Source: Thermoplasmata archaeon
Lineage (GTDB): Archaea > Thermoplasmatota > Thermoplasmata > Lutacidiplasmatales > UBA184
NCBI GenBank assembly: GCA_030039995.1
Contig: JASHUL010000264.1
Span: 1-5,392, forward strand
Length of the DNA: 5,392 nt
Direction of reading: 5' to 3'
Below the pieces are notes generated by a model, which saw nothing but the letters and a program-made list of their open reading frames with translations, made no database searches and was not told the DNA's origin. The position numbers were made by a program, and so were the translations under genes. Below are positions 1 through 5,095 of this stretch, piece after piece. Position 1 is the first letter of the stretch. Every line of letters starts with the position of its first letter.

Positions 1-179
1 AGGCGGTTGATCGTGTTGCAGCCGCCGCCGCCGCAGCCGACGACCTTGATGTTCGTCTTCAGCGAAGCGAGGACCGCTTCGAGCTCGGCATCGTCGTTCT
101 GCGGCGGGGGAGGAGGCTCCGCCGAGCGTCGGGAATCTCCCGGTAGATGAGACAGGATCTCCTGTGCCAGCGGTCGCAT
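1..179 (-). CDS. ftsZ: FtsZ cell-division GTPase, N-terminal part (cut by window edge)
   Basis: FtsZ is the tubulin-like GTPase that polymerises into the division ring on the cytoplasmic face of the membrane. Only the first 59 codons are present; the gene continues past the left edge. Residues 41-59 read KTNIKVVGCGGGGCNTINR: the first beta strand of the Rossmann-like GTPase domain followed by the nucleotide-binding loop (GCGGGGCN at 48-55, matching GxGGxGxN of FtsZ). Residues 1-40 form a variable N-terminal extension with a five-proline run (22-26) and an acidic helix (about 29-40), as is common in archaeal FtsZ. The start is taken as ATG at 179-177; a GTG directly upstream (182-180) is in frame and equally possible. 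The next upstream in-frame stop is a TAA inside the TATA box region. The gene is divergent from mptE. Which archaeal paralogue (FtsZ1 or FtsZ2) cannot be settled from this fragment. Confidence 0.9.
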   Translation of the reverse strand, partial: MRPLAQEILSHLPGDSRRSAEPPPPPQNDDAELEAVLASLKTNIKVVGCGGGGCNTINR

Positions 180-217
180 CACGTCGTTAACCCTGTCGGC
201 GGAAGAGATGCGGCCAG

Positions 218-226
218 ATTATAAAG
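218..226. promoter_or_regulatory. Shared TATA box of the divergent ftsZ/mptE promoters
   Basis: ATTATAAAG is the strongest A+T element in the 70-bp gap between ftsZ and mptE, and its core TTATAA is its own reverse complement. On the plus strand its centre lies about 27 bp before the ATG at 250, so the predicted transcript of mptE starts at or next to the start codon (leaderless). On the minus strand the same box predicts a start near 195, giving ftsZ a leader of about 13-16 nt. I see no second TATA-like element in the gap. Orientation of archaeal promoters is normally set by the purine-rich BRE next to the box, which I could not assign clearly on either side. Confidence 0.65.
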
Positions 227-249
227 CGTCGGTCGAGTCGAGGGCGGAG

Positions 250-993
250 ATGGAGTACCCGGAGTGGTCCCCGACCTACCGACGGATCGCGGAGGAGTTC
301 GGGTTCCCGTTCGACCAGGAGCTCCGGTCGGCGGACCGCCTGGAGGCACTCCTGCCGCCGCCCGCTCGGGAGCCCCCGCTCCCGCGGGTCACGCGCCGGC
401 TCTCGGGTCGGGAGGTCGTGGTGGTCGGCACCGCTCCCGGTGCCGGACCCCCGCCGATCTGGCGTCTCGCGGACCGCGCGCCCGGAACGGCCGTGGTCGC
501 CGCGGACGGGGCGACCGCGGCCTGCCTCGGTGCCGGGATCGTCCCGGACGTGATCGTGACGGACCTCGACGGGGACCTGCCGGCCGAGGTCGTGGCCAAC
601 CGTCGTGGCAGTCTCGTCGTGGTCCATGCCCACGGGGACAACCGACCGGCGCTGGAGGAGTGGGTGCCGCAGTTCCCGGGCGAACTCGCCGGCTCGTGGG
701 CGGGCCCTCCCCGACCCGCACTGCTCGACGTCGGGGGCTTCACCGACGGTGACCGTGGGGTGTACCTCGCCGAGCACGTCGGGGCCCGACGGATTCTCCT
801 GTGGGGCTTCGACTTCGACCACGTCGCAGAGACCGACCGGTCGCGGGCGCAACGCGCGCTCGCCAAGCTCGCGTGGGCCCGTCGGTCGATCGATCGCCTC
901 GCGGAAGAGAGTCCGACCCCGGTCGAGCTGTGGCAGCGCGACGGGTCGTTTCGGCCTTACCCGACGGGCAAGAACGTGGCGTCCACGAGGTAG
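250..993 (+). CDS. mptE: 6-hydroxymethyl-7,8-dihydropterin pyrophosphokinase, archaeal MptE type
   Basis: MptE-family (DUF115) enzymes transfer pyrophosphate from ATP to 6-hydroxymethyl-7,8-dihydropterin in the cytoplasm, the archaeal replacement for bacterial FolK on the way to tetrahydromethanopterin- or folate-type C1 carriers. Family motifs are all visible in the 247-aa product: glycine-rich strand VVVVGTAPGAGP (56-67), AADGAT (84-89), TDLDG (104-108), HAHGDN (126-131), GFTDGDRG (163-170) and GFDFD (186-190). The acidic TDLDG/HGDN/TDGD segments are the likely metal and nucleotide sites. Length fits the family (about 230-250 aa). An ATG at 208 is in frame but would place the TATA box inside the gene. 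Starting at 250 gives a leaderless mRNA and an N-terminus (MEYPEWSPTYRRIAEEFGF) resembling the family's usual opening helix. The 3' end overlaps the convergent membrane-protein gene by 37 bp. Confidence 0.9.
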   Translation: MEYPEWSPTYRRIAEEFGFPFDQELRSADRLEALLPPPAREPPLPRVTRRLSGREVVVVGTAPGAGPPPIWRLADRAPGTAVVAADGATAACLGAGIVPDVIVTDLDGDLPAEVVANRRGSLVVVHAHGDNRPALEEWVPQFPGELAGSWAGPPRPALLDVGGFTDGDRGVYLAEHVGARRILLWGFDFDHVAETDRSRAQRALAKLAWARRSIDRLAEESPTPVELWQRDGSFRPYPTGKNVASTR

Positions 994-2804
994 ACGACGT
1001 CCTGCCCGCTTTCGTAGAGCAGGACGAACGGAAGCCCCTCGAACCAGCCGATCGCCGGGGAGCTGAGCGGGAGCGCGGCCCCCGACGGGTTCAGGGCGAC
1101 CCCTCCGTACATCACGGAGTCGACGACCACCAGGTCGACCGGCCGTCCGGGAGCGTTCGGCGCGTCCGAGCTTCGCAACTCGGCGACCGCGGCGGACCAG
1201 TTCGCTCCCGTGAACAGCGCCGGCGTCGAGTCCCACGTCGCCGGATTCCCGTCGAAGCCGAAGATCATCGAACTCAGCCGATGGTCGCTGGCGACCACCG
1301 CGCTCGTCGGCTCCGCGATCCCGATCCAGAGCCAGAGGCCGGCGTCGCCGTGCGTCAGGCCTTCCTCGAACCCTCCGAGGTCCGACTGCGGCGGATAGAC
1401 GATCGCGGCGTTCGCGGAGAGAAGGACGACGACGCCGAGCGAGGCGGCGAGGAACGCCCGATGGCCGGCCCGGTCGCCGGCACGGGCGACCAGCCGGGCG
1501 AGGGCGACCGCCACCATGAGACCGAGCGGGAGGAACAGATACTCGGCGAACCGGGACGCGGGGATCGCGGCGGCGTAGCCGCCGAGCGGGCTGTTGGGGA
1601 GGCCCCCGGCGGCGAGCGCCACGATCGCGGTGAGGGATAGTGCGCCGAGCCACGCGACCGCGAACGGCCCGGCCCGGGAGGTCGAGACCGCGCGGCGGCT
1701 CCCGCTCGCGAAGAGGACGAGGACCAGGACGGGAACGAACCAGAGGATCGCGGCGAGGCTCGTCGTCTGGCTCGTCCCCGGTAACGGCGAGACGAGCAGG
1801 ACCGCGACCCCTCCGAACACCCCGACGAGGATCAGCAGGAAGTCCCGCAGCACGCTGCGGTCGGTCGGCCGGCGGACCCACGCGCGGGTCGGGTGGAACC
1901 GCGAGCGGCGCCAGGCGATGAGCGCGCCCGTAAGTCCGACCGCGGCCAGCCCGACCGCCTCGACGAGCGCGAAGGCGAGCGCCGGTGTGGCGTGAAGGGC
2001 GCTCGGGAACGCGGGAAGGATCACCTTGCTGACGAACGAGGTGGTCCCGAAGAACCAGAAGACGAAGGTCGCGGTGAGAAAGCCGCCGAGATAGACGAGC
2101 TCCCGCGTCGGAAAGCGACGGCTCCACAGGCCGGGGCGCCAGAGCTCCAGGAACAGGAGCCCTCCGACCGCGGCGACGGCGAAGAAGTACGTCGAGAGAT
2201 GATGCGTCACGATCAGCGCCCCGCTCGTGAGCGAGAGCGGGACGAACCACCGCGCGTCGCGACGGCTCTCGACCAGCATCCAGAGCGCCGCGACCCCGAG
2301 GAAATCTCCGAGCGCGAGCGGAGCGGGGTGCGCGAGGGAGAACAGGCGAGGCATCGCGAGCGACGCGATGCCGGCGGCGAGCAACGCGACCGTGTCGTGG
2401 GGGTACAGCCGTCGGAACAGGAGGAACAGCGGGAAGACGGAGAGCACCGCGACGACCGGGATGATGACGGTGAGCGCCGTGAACGCACTGAGGCCCATCG
2501 CGCCCGCGCCGGCAGCGGCGAGGACGAAGATCCCGGGGAAGTCCGGGTAGGCGGTCCCCCAGCCGCCGTAGGCGGCGCCGAGGGGGACGTGACCGGTGGC
2601 GAGCAGGTCGTACGTCAGTCGGTAGTACTCCCCCGAGTCCGAGCCGAACACCGCGTACGAGAGGTACGGTTCGAGTGCGAGGAACACGAGCACGAGCGCG
2701 AGGCCAACCAAGAAGAACAGCGTCTCGGGACGGAGCGCCGGTCCGACCCGGAGGCGGAGGGAACGGTCGCCCGACTCCTCGCCCGACGGCGCGGCCGAGC
2801 TCAT
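957..2804 (-). CDS. Large polytopic membrane protein, GT-C glycosyltransferase-like
   Basis: A 615-aa integral membrane protein with about 13-14 predicted hydrophobic segments (the first near 28-46, the last near 450-469) and a C-terminal soluble region of about 145 residues (470-615). A charged N-terminus (1-26) precedes TM1. The first external loop carries D56 and E59 in GSDSGEYYRLTYDLLATGH. This is laid out like the acidic catalytic loop after TM1 in GT-C enzymes, which use lipid-linked sugar donors outside the membrane. Further motif-like stretches are HPAPLALGDFLG (159-170) and THHLSTYFF (200-208), reminiscent of uncharacterised archaeal multi-pass proteins. The tail (W491-S526) holds a VVASDHRLS...W pattern typical of soluble tails of such proteins, plus one N-W-S sequon (N535). 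The ATG at 2804 fits a TATA-like box about 30 bp upstream. No glycan-assembly genes lie nearby, so substrate is unknown. Membrane nature is sure; the GT-C assignment is inference. Confidence 0.55.
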   Translation of the reverse strand: MSSAAPSGEESGDRSLRLRVGPALRPETLFFLVGLALVLVFLALEPYLSYAVFGSDSGEYYRLTYDLLATGHVPLGAAYGGWGTAYPDFPGIFVLAAAGAGAMGLSAFTALTVIIPVVAVLSVFPLFLLFRRLYPHDTVALLAAGIASLAMPRLFSLAHPAPLALGDFLGVAALWMLVESRRDARWFVPLSLTSGALIVTHHLSTYFFAVAAVGGLLFLELWRPGLWSRRFPTRELVYLGGFLTATFVFWFFGTTSFVSKVILPAFPSALHATPALAFALVEAVGLAAVGLTGALIAWRRSRFHPTRAWVRRPTDRSVLRDFLLILVGVFGGVAVLLVSPLPGTSQTTSLAAILWFVPVLVLVLFASGSRRAVSTSRAGPFAVAWLGALSLTAIVALAAGGLPNSPLGGYAAAIPASRFAEYLFLPLGLMVAVALARLVARAGDRAGHRAFLAASLGVVVLLSANAAIVYPPQSDLGGFEEGLTHGDAGLWLWIGIAEPTSAVVASDHRLSSMIFGFDGNPATWDSTPALFTGANWSAAVAELRSSDAPNAPGRPVDLVVVDSVMYGGVALNPSGAALPLSSPAIGWFEGLPFVLLYESGQDVVYLVDATFLPVG

Positions 2805-2830
2805 CGAGACGGTCGGAACCGAGGGTCCGC

Positions 2831-2838
2831 CTATAGTT
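2831..2838 (-). promoter_or_regulatory. TATA-like box for the polytopic membrane protein gene
   Basis: On the minus strand this reads AACTATAG, centred about 30 bp before the ATG at 2804. A start site some 26-27 bp downstream would leave a leader of only a few nucleotides, so the mRNA would be practically leaderless. A second A+T patch (minus strand GATTTACC, about 2872-2879) is a weaker alternative that would give a leader near 45 nt. Confidence 0.4.
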
Positions 2839-2890
2839 GTTCGGCCGGAGCGGCGACGCGCCTCTTCCGAGGTAAATCGAGAACCGAATC

Positions 2891-2898
2891 CATAAATA
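2891..2898 (+). promoter_or_regulatory. TATA box and short leader for the small basic protein gene
   Basis: CATAAATA stands out in a very G+C-rich gap. It predicts transcription from about 2921, 14 nt before the ATG at 2935. That leader includes GAGG (2922-2925), a plausible partial Shine-Dalgarno site 9 nt from the ATG, which supports this start. The promoter is back to back with that of the membrane protein gene on the other strand. Confidence 0.55.
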
Positions 2899-2934
2899 GG
2901 GGGGCTTGGTGCGGCGGCTTCGAGGCCACCCCGG

Positions 2935-3288
2935 ATGCCGAGCGCCCGCCGTCAGAAGACGAAGGCGAGACCGGCGTCTCGGCCGGCCCGTCCGGCGGCC
3001 CGAAAGGCGTCCCCGAAGAAAGTGGTCCACGCCCCCGCGAAGAAGCCGACGGCCGGTGCGACGTCGCGGCCCCCCGCGAAGTCCGGATCGGCGCCCGCCC
3101 CGACCCCCCCCGTCGTACGACGTCCCGACGGTCGGGTCCATCTGCTCTCGCTCTCGTTCGTGCGCGACGGTGACGAGTTCCTGGCGCGGATGGAGACGGA
3201 CGGCGGACAGATCACCGAGCTCAAGAACCGGGCGCTCGACCAGCTCCTGACGCTGGTCGCGAGCGAGCTCGAGGACCTGCTCGAGTGA
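2935..3288 (+). CDS. Small two-part protein: basic Ala/Pro/Lys-rich tail plus short acidic domain
   Basis: I do not recognise the family. The 117-aa product has two clearly different halves. Residues 1-64 contain no Asp or Glu but 17 Lys/Arg, 14 Pro and 14 Ala, so they should be disordered and strongly positive, like a histone H1 tail; an SPKK motif sits at 26-29. Residues 65-117 look folded: two strands (VHLLSLSFVRDGDEFLARME, 68-87) followed by a helix (about 95-116, ELKNRALDQLLTLVASELED) with a net negative charge. The start is supported by a TATA box and a GAGG. The gene is convergent with the next one, with only 10 bp between stop codons. A nucleic-acid-binding or chromatin-associated role would fit the tail but is inference; the C-terminal domain could equally be a protein-interaction module. 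Confidence 0.75.
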   Translation: MPSARRQKTKARPASRPARPAARKASPKKVVHAPAKKPTAGATSRPPAKSGSAPAPTPPVVRRPDGRVHLLSLSFVRDGDEFLARMETDGGQITELKNRALDQLLTLVASELEDLLE

Positions 3289-3298
3289 GCAGCCCGCG

Positions 3299-3862
3299 CT
3301 AGCGGGCGTCCGATCCGGGCACCGGAACGACGCCCTGTTCGAGCTGGTAGGTTCGCCGTCGTCCGGACCGGTCGGTGACCTCGACCGTCTCTACGGCGCG
3401 GCTCGAGAGGAAGCTGCGGGGATACCGGCGCACGAGGGTGGCGCGGAGCTCGTCCATCGGCGGGAACGGACGCTTCGTGCCCCATGCCTCGACGACGACC
3501 ACGCCACCGGCGGTCACCTCGATACGGCGCGGGACCGGGGCGAGGGCGACCCAGACCCCGACGACCGCGAGCGCCGCCGCGATCGCCGAGAAGTAGAGCA
3601 TCCCCGTGAGCGCGGTCGAGCTCGTTCCTCCCGGCGCGCTGCGGTCGAGCACGAGGAACGCGACGTACAGGACGACCAGCGTCCCGAGGTAGAGGAGCAG
3701 CAGGCGACGCGCCCGTTCGTTCGCGGCCTGGTTCCAGCGAACGTCGACCTTTACCGGCGCCTCGGCCGGGACCGTTCCGGTCGCGGCCGGACCCGCCGCG
3801 CCCTCGCCCGGGGCCGGCGAGCCCTTGGGACGGGGGATGCGCACCGCACGAGGAGACGTCAT
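3299..3862 (-). CDS. Two-TM membrane protein with PH-like C-terminal domain
   Basis: A 187-aa protein of unknown function. Residues 1-45 are Pro/Ala/Gly-rich and probably disordered; a basic stretch (ANERARR, 47-53) leads into TM1 (about 54-72). A short loop separates it from TM2 (about 88-108). From residue 111 on, alternating strands (RRIEVTAGGVVVVEAWGTKR, then the FPPMDEL turn, ETVEVTDRSGRRRTYQLEQG) resemble the pattern of membrane-anchored bacterial/archaeal PH-like domains (bPH_2/DUF304 style): two helices, then a beta-rich cytosolic sheet. Both termini are predicted to be cytoplasmic. It lies downstream of the isocitrate dehydrogenase gene on the same strand but has its own TATA-like box, so co-transcription is uncertain. 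The family assignment rests on pattern only; the membrane segments are clear. Confidence 0.65.
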   Translation of the reverse strand: MTSPRAVRIPRPKGSPAPGEGAAGPAATGTVPAEAPVKVDVRWNQAANERARRLLLLYLGTLVVLYVAFLVLDRSAPGGTSSTALTGMLYFSAIAAALAVVGVWVALAPVPRRIEVTAGGVVVVEAWGTKRPFPPMDELRATLVRRYPRSFLSSRAVETVEVTDRSGRRRTYQLEQGVVPVPGSDAR

Positions 3863-3880
3863 CGGCCGACCGGGATGAAC

Positions 3881-3900
3881 AAGGGCGTCCGCTCGCCCTT
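3881..3900. repeat. Inverted repeat overlapping the promoter of the two-TM protein gene
   Basis: AAGGGCG (3881-3887) and CGCCCTT (3894-3900) are perfect complements separated by 6 nt. The distal arm overlaps the TATA-like box at 3897-3904, and the rest lies between that box and the predicted start near 3874. It could be an operator or a hairpin; nothing in the sequence decides between them. Confidence 0.5.
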
Positions 3901-3904
3901 AAAG
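3897..3904 (-). promoter_or_regulatory. TATA-like box for the two-TM protein gene
   Basis: The minus strand reads CTTTAAGG, centred about 39 bp before the ATG at 3862. The implied leader is about 12 nt, the same as deduced for the isocitrate dehydrogenase gene. No convincing Shine-Dalgarno motif lies in that leader. Confidence 0.45.
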
Positions 3905-3906
3905 CT

Positions 3907-3928
3907 GCGTTCGTGGAATTCCGAACGC
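3907..3928 (-). terminator. Stem-loop directly after the isocitrate dehydrogenase stop codon
   Basis: GCGTTCG (3907-3913) pairs perfectly with CGAACGC (3922-3928) across an 8-nt loop. In the minus-strand transcript the hairpin starts 2 nt after the icd stop codon and is followed by AGCTTTAAG, with only three consecutive T. It may mark the 3' end of icd, but it lacks the long T tract of well-supported archaeal terminators, so an operator role for the next gene is also possible. Confidence 0.35.
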
Positions 3929-3930
3929 GC

Positions 3931-5037
3931 TCAGCCGTCGAGCGCGGACTCCGCGCCGACCATCTCCGACCGGCCCTTCGGCAGCGGAGTATCCAGGTCC
4001 ACGATCGGCACCTTGCGCGCGATCTCGGCGGCCATCGCCGAGCAGCTGGACGGCGGCACGGGGGTGAGCGTGTACCCGGGGAGGGCGAGGTCGTAGGTGA
4101 CGAACTTCTTCTCCGCGATCGTCTCCCAGACCGCCCGGAAGACCCGGTCCGCCGCTTCGGTCTCCCCGAGGTGGCGCAGAAGGAGCTCGACGCAGAGGAT
4201 CTCGGCGGTCGGGTCCGCCTTGTCCGACCCGGCGTACTTCGGGGCGGACCCGTGGACCGGCTCGAACACCGCCATCCCCTCGCCGTAGAGGGCGCCGGGG
4301 GCGATCCCGAGCCCGCCGGCGAGTCCCGCCGCGAGGTCGGAAAGGATGTCGCCGAACAGGTTGGTCGTGACGATCACCTCGTAGTCGGACGGCTTCTTGG
4401 CGAGCTGCATGCACATGTTGTCGATCAGTCGCTCGTCCGCGAGGATCTCCGGGTACTTCGGCGCCATCTCCCGGAACGCGGTCTGGAAGAGCGCCCCGGT
4501 GGTCTTCATGATGTTCGCCTTGTGCACCCCGGTCACGTGCCCCCGGTGTTCCCGCCGGGCGAGCTCGAAGGCGAACCGGCAGATCCGGTCCGACGCCTTG
4601 CGGGTGATGATGTTCACCGTCTCGGCCGCGGTGTGGTCGCGGTCGACCCAGTGCTCGACGCCGGAGTAGAGGCCCTCCGTCGCCTCCCGGACGACGATCA
4701 GGTCGGTCTCGGGGAACCGGGTCCCCTCGCCCGCGATCGCCCGGGCCGGGCGCACGGACGCGTAGAGGTCGAGCTCCTGCCGCAGCGAGACGTTGACGGA
4801 GCGGAAGCCGCCGCCGATCGGCGTGGTGATCGGCCCTTTCAGCGCGATACGGTTCTTCCGGATCGATTCGAAGACCGCCTCGGGCAACGGGCTTCCCGTC
4901 TGCTTGATCGCCCGCTCCCCGGCATCGACGACCTCCCAGTCGAGGTCCACGCCGGTCGCCTCGGCGACCCGACGGGCCGCCGAGGTGACCTCGGGTCCGA
5001 TACCGTCTCCCGGGATGAGCGTGACGCGATGGCCCAT
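3931..5037 (-). CDS. icd: Isocitrate dehydrogenase, compact NADP-type
   Basis: Catalyses oxidative decarboxylation of isocitrate to 2-oxoglutarate in the cytoplasm (TCA cycle, NADPH and glutamate precursor supply). The 368-aa product carries the isocitrate signature GGGFRSVNVSLRQELDLY (75-92), very close to E. coli Icd and unlike isopropylmalate dehydrogenase. Aligned by eye with E. coli Icd, substrate and metal residues are S80, N82, R86, R96, R117, Y124, K173 (VHKAN), D206, D230 and D234. The cofactor loop HGSAPKYAG has K267-Y268, matching the NADP-selecting Lys344/Tyr345 rather than the Asp-Ile of NAD-type relatives; Y315 matches Tyr391, but L319 replaces Arg395. At 368 aa it is shorter than typical Icd (about 410), mainly between R117 and K173, and it has a roughly 28-residue tail after the core. 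The start at 5037 puts the IPGDGIGPEV motif at residues 8-17; a longer reading to 5256 would run through the neighbouring gene. Confidence 0.87.
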   Translation of the reverse strand: MGHRVTLIPGDGIGPEVTSAARRVAEATGVDLDWEVVDAGERAIKQTGSPLPEAVFESIRKNRIALKGPITTPIGGGFRSVNVSLRQELDLYASVRPARAIAGEGTRFPETDLIVVREATEGLYSGVEHWVDRDHTAAETVNIITRKASDRICRFAFELARREHRGHVTGVHKANIMKTTGALFQTAFREMAPKYPEILADERLIDNMCMQLAKKPSDYEVIVTTNLFGDILSDLAAGLAGGLGIAPGALYGEGMAVFEPVHGSAPKYAGSDKADPTAEILCVELLLRHLGETEAADRVFRAVWETIAEKKFVTYDLALPGYTLTPVPPSSCSAMAAEIARKVPIVDLDTPLPKGRSEMVGAESALDG

Positions 5038-5044
5038 ACGTTCT

Positions 5045-5060
5045 CTCGGGCCGGCCCGAG
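5045..5060. promoter_or_regulatory. Perfect 16-bp palindrome over the predicted icd start site
   Basis: CTCGGGCCGGCCCGAG is fully self-complementary. It lies between the TATA-like box (5072-5079) and the ATG at 5037 and covers the predicted transcription start near 5049. A dimeric repressor site is one reading; in DNA this rich in G+C a chance palindrome of this size is not rare. Confidence 0.35.
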
Positions 5061-5071
5061 CCCCGAGCGGA

Positions 5072-5079
5072 TTTAAAGG
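5072..5079 (-). promoter_or_regulatory. TATA box for icd
   Basis: The minus strand reads CCTTTAAA, the only A+T-rich stretch in the 58-bp gap. Its centre is about 38 bp before the ATG at 5037, implying a leader near 12 nt and supporting that start codon over the longer upstream reading. Confidence 0.55.
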
Positions 5080-5095
5080 CCCCCGGCGGGAGCCG

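Noticed and set aside
208..249. Upstream ATG at 208 as the mptE start
   Set aside because: It would put the TATA box inside the coding region; the ATG at 250 has the spacing expected for a leaderless transcript and the usual family N-terminus.
187..3141. Very long open frame on the minus strand (984 codons) across mptE and the membrane-protein gene
   Set aside because: Translation is almost entirely Arg/Gly/Pro-rich with no motifs; it lies antisense to mptE and out of frame with the membrane protein. Such frames are a by-product of high G+C.
1893..3173. 426-codon plus-strand frame opposite the membrane protein
   Set aside because: Arg/Glu/Gly-rich low-complexity translation, antisense to a convincing polytopic protein, and it runs through the divergent promoter region.
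3289..3298. Bidirectional terminator between the convergent genes ending at 3288 and 3299
   Set aside because: The 10-bp gap is G+C-rich with no T tract on either strand and no stem-loop.
2952..3485. 177-codon minus-strand frame spanning the small basic protein and the end of the two-TM gene
   Set aside because: Crosses a convergent gene junction in an unrelated frame and has no motif; both overlapped genes have better-supported frames and promoters.
3913..5076. 387-codon plus-strand frame opposite icd
   Set aside because: Antisense to a gene with a full set of catalytic residues; the translation is rich in Arg, Asp, Gly and Val without any motif.
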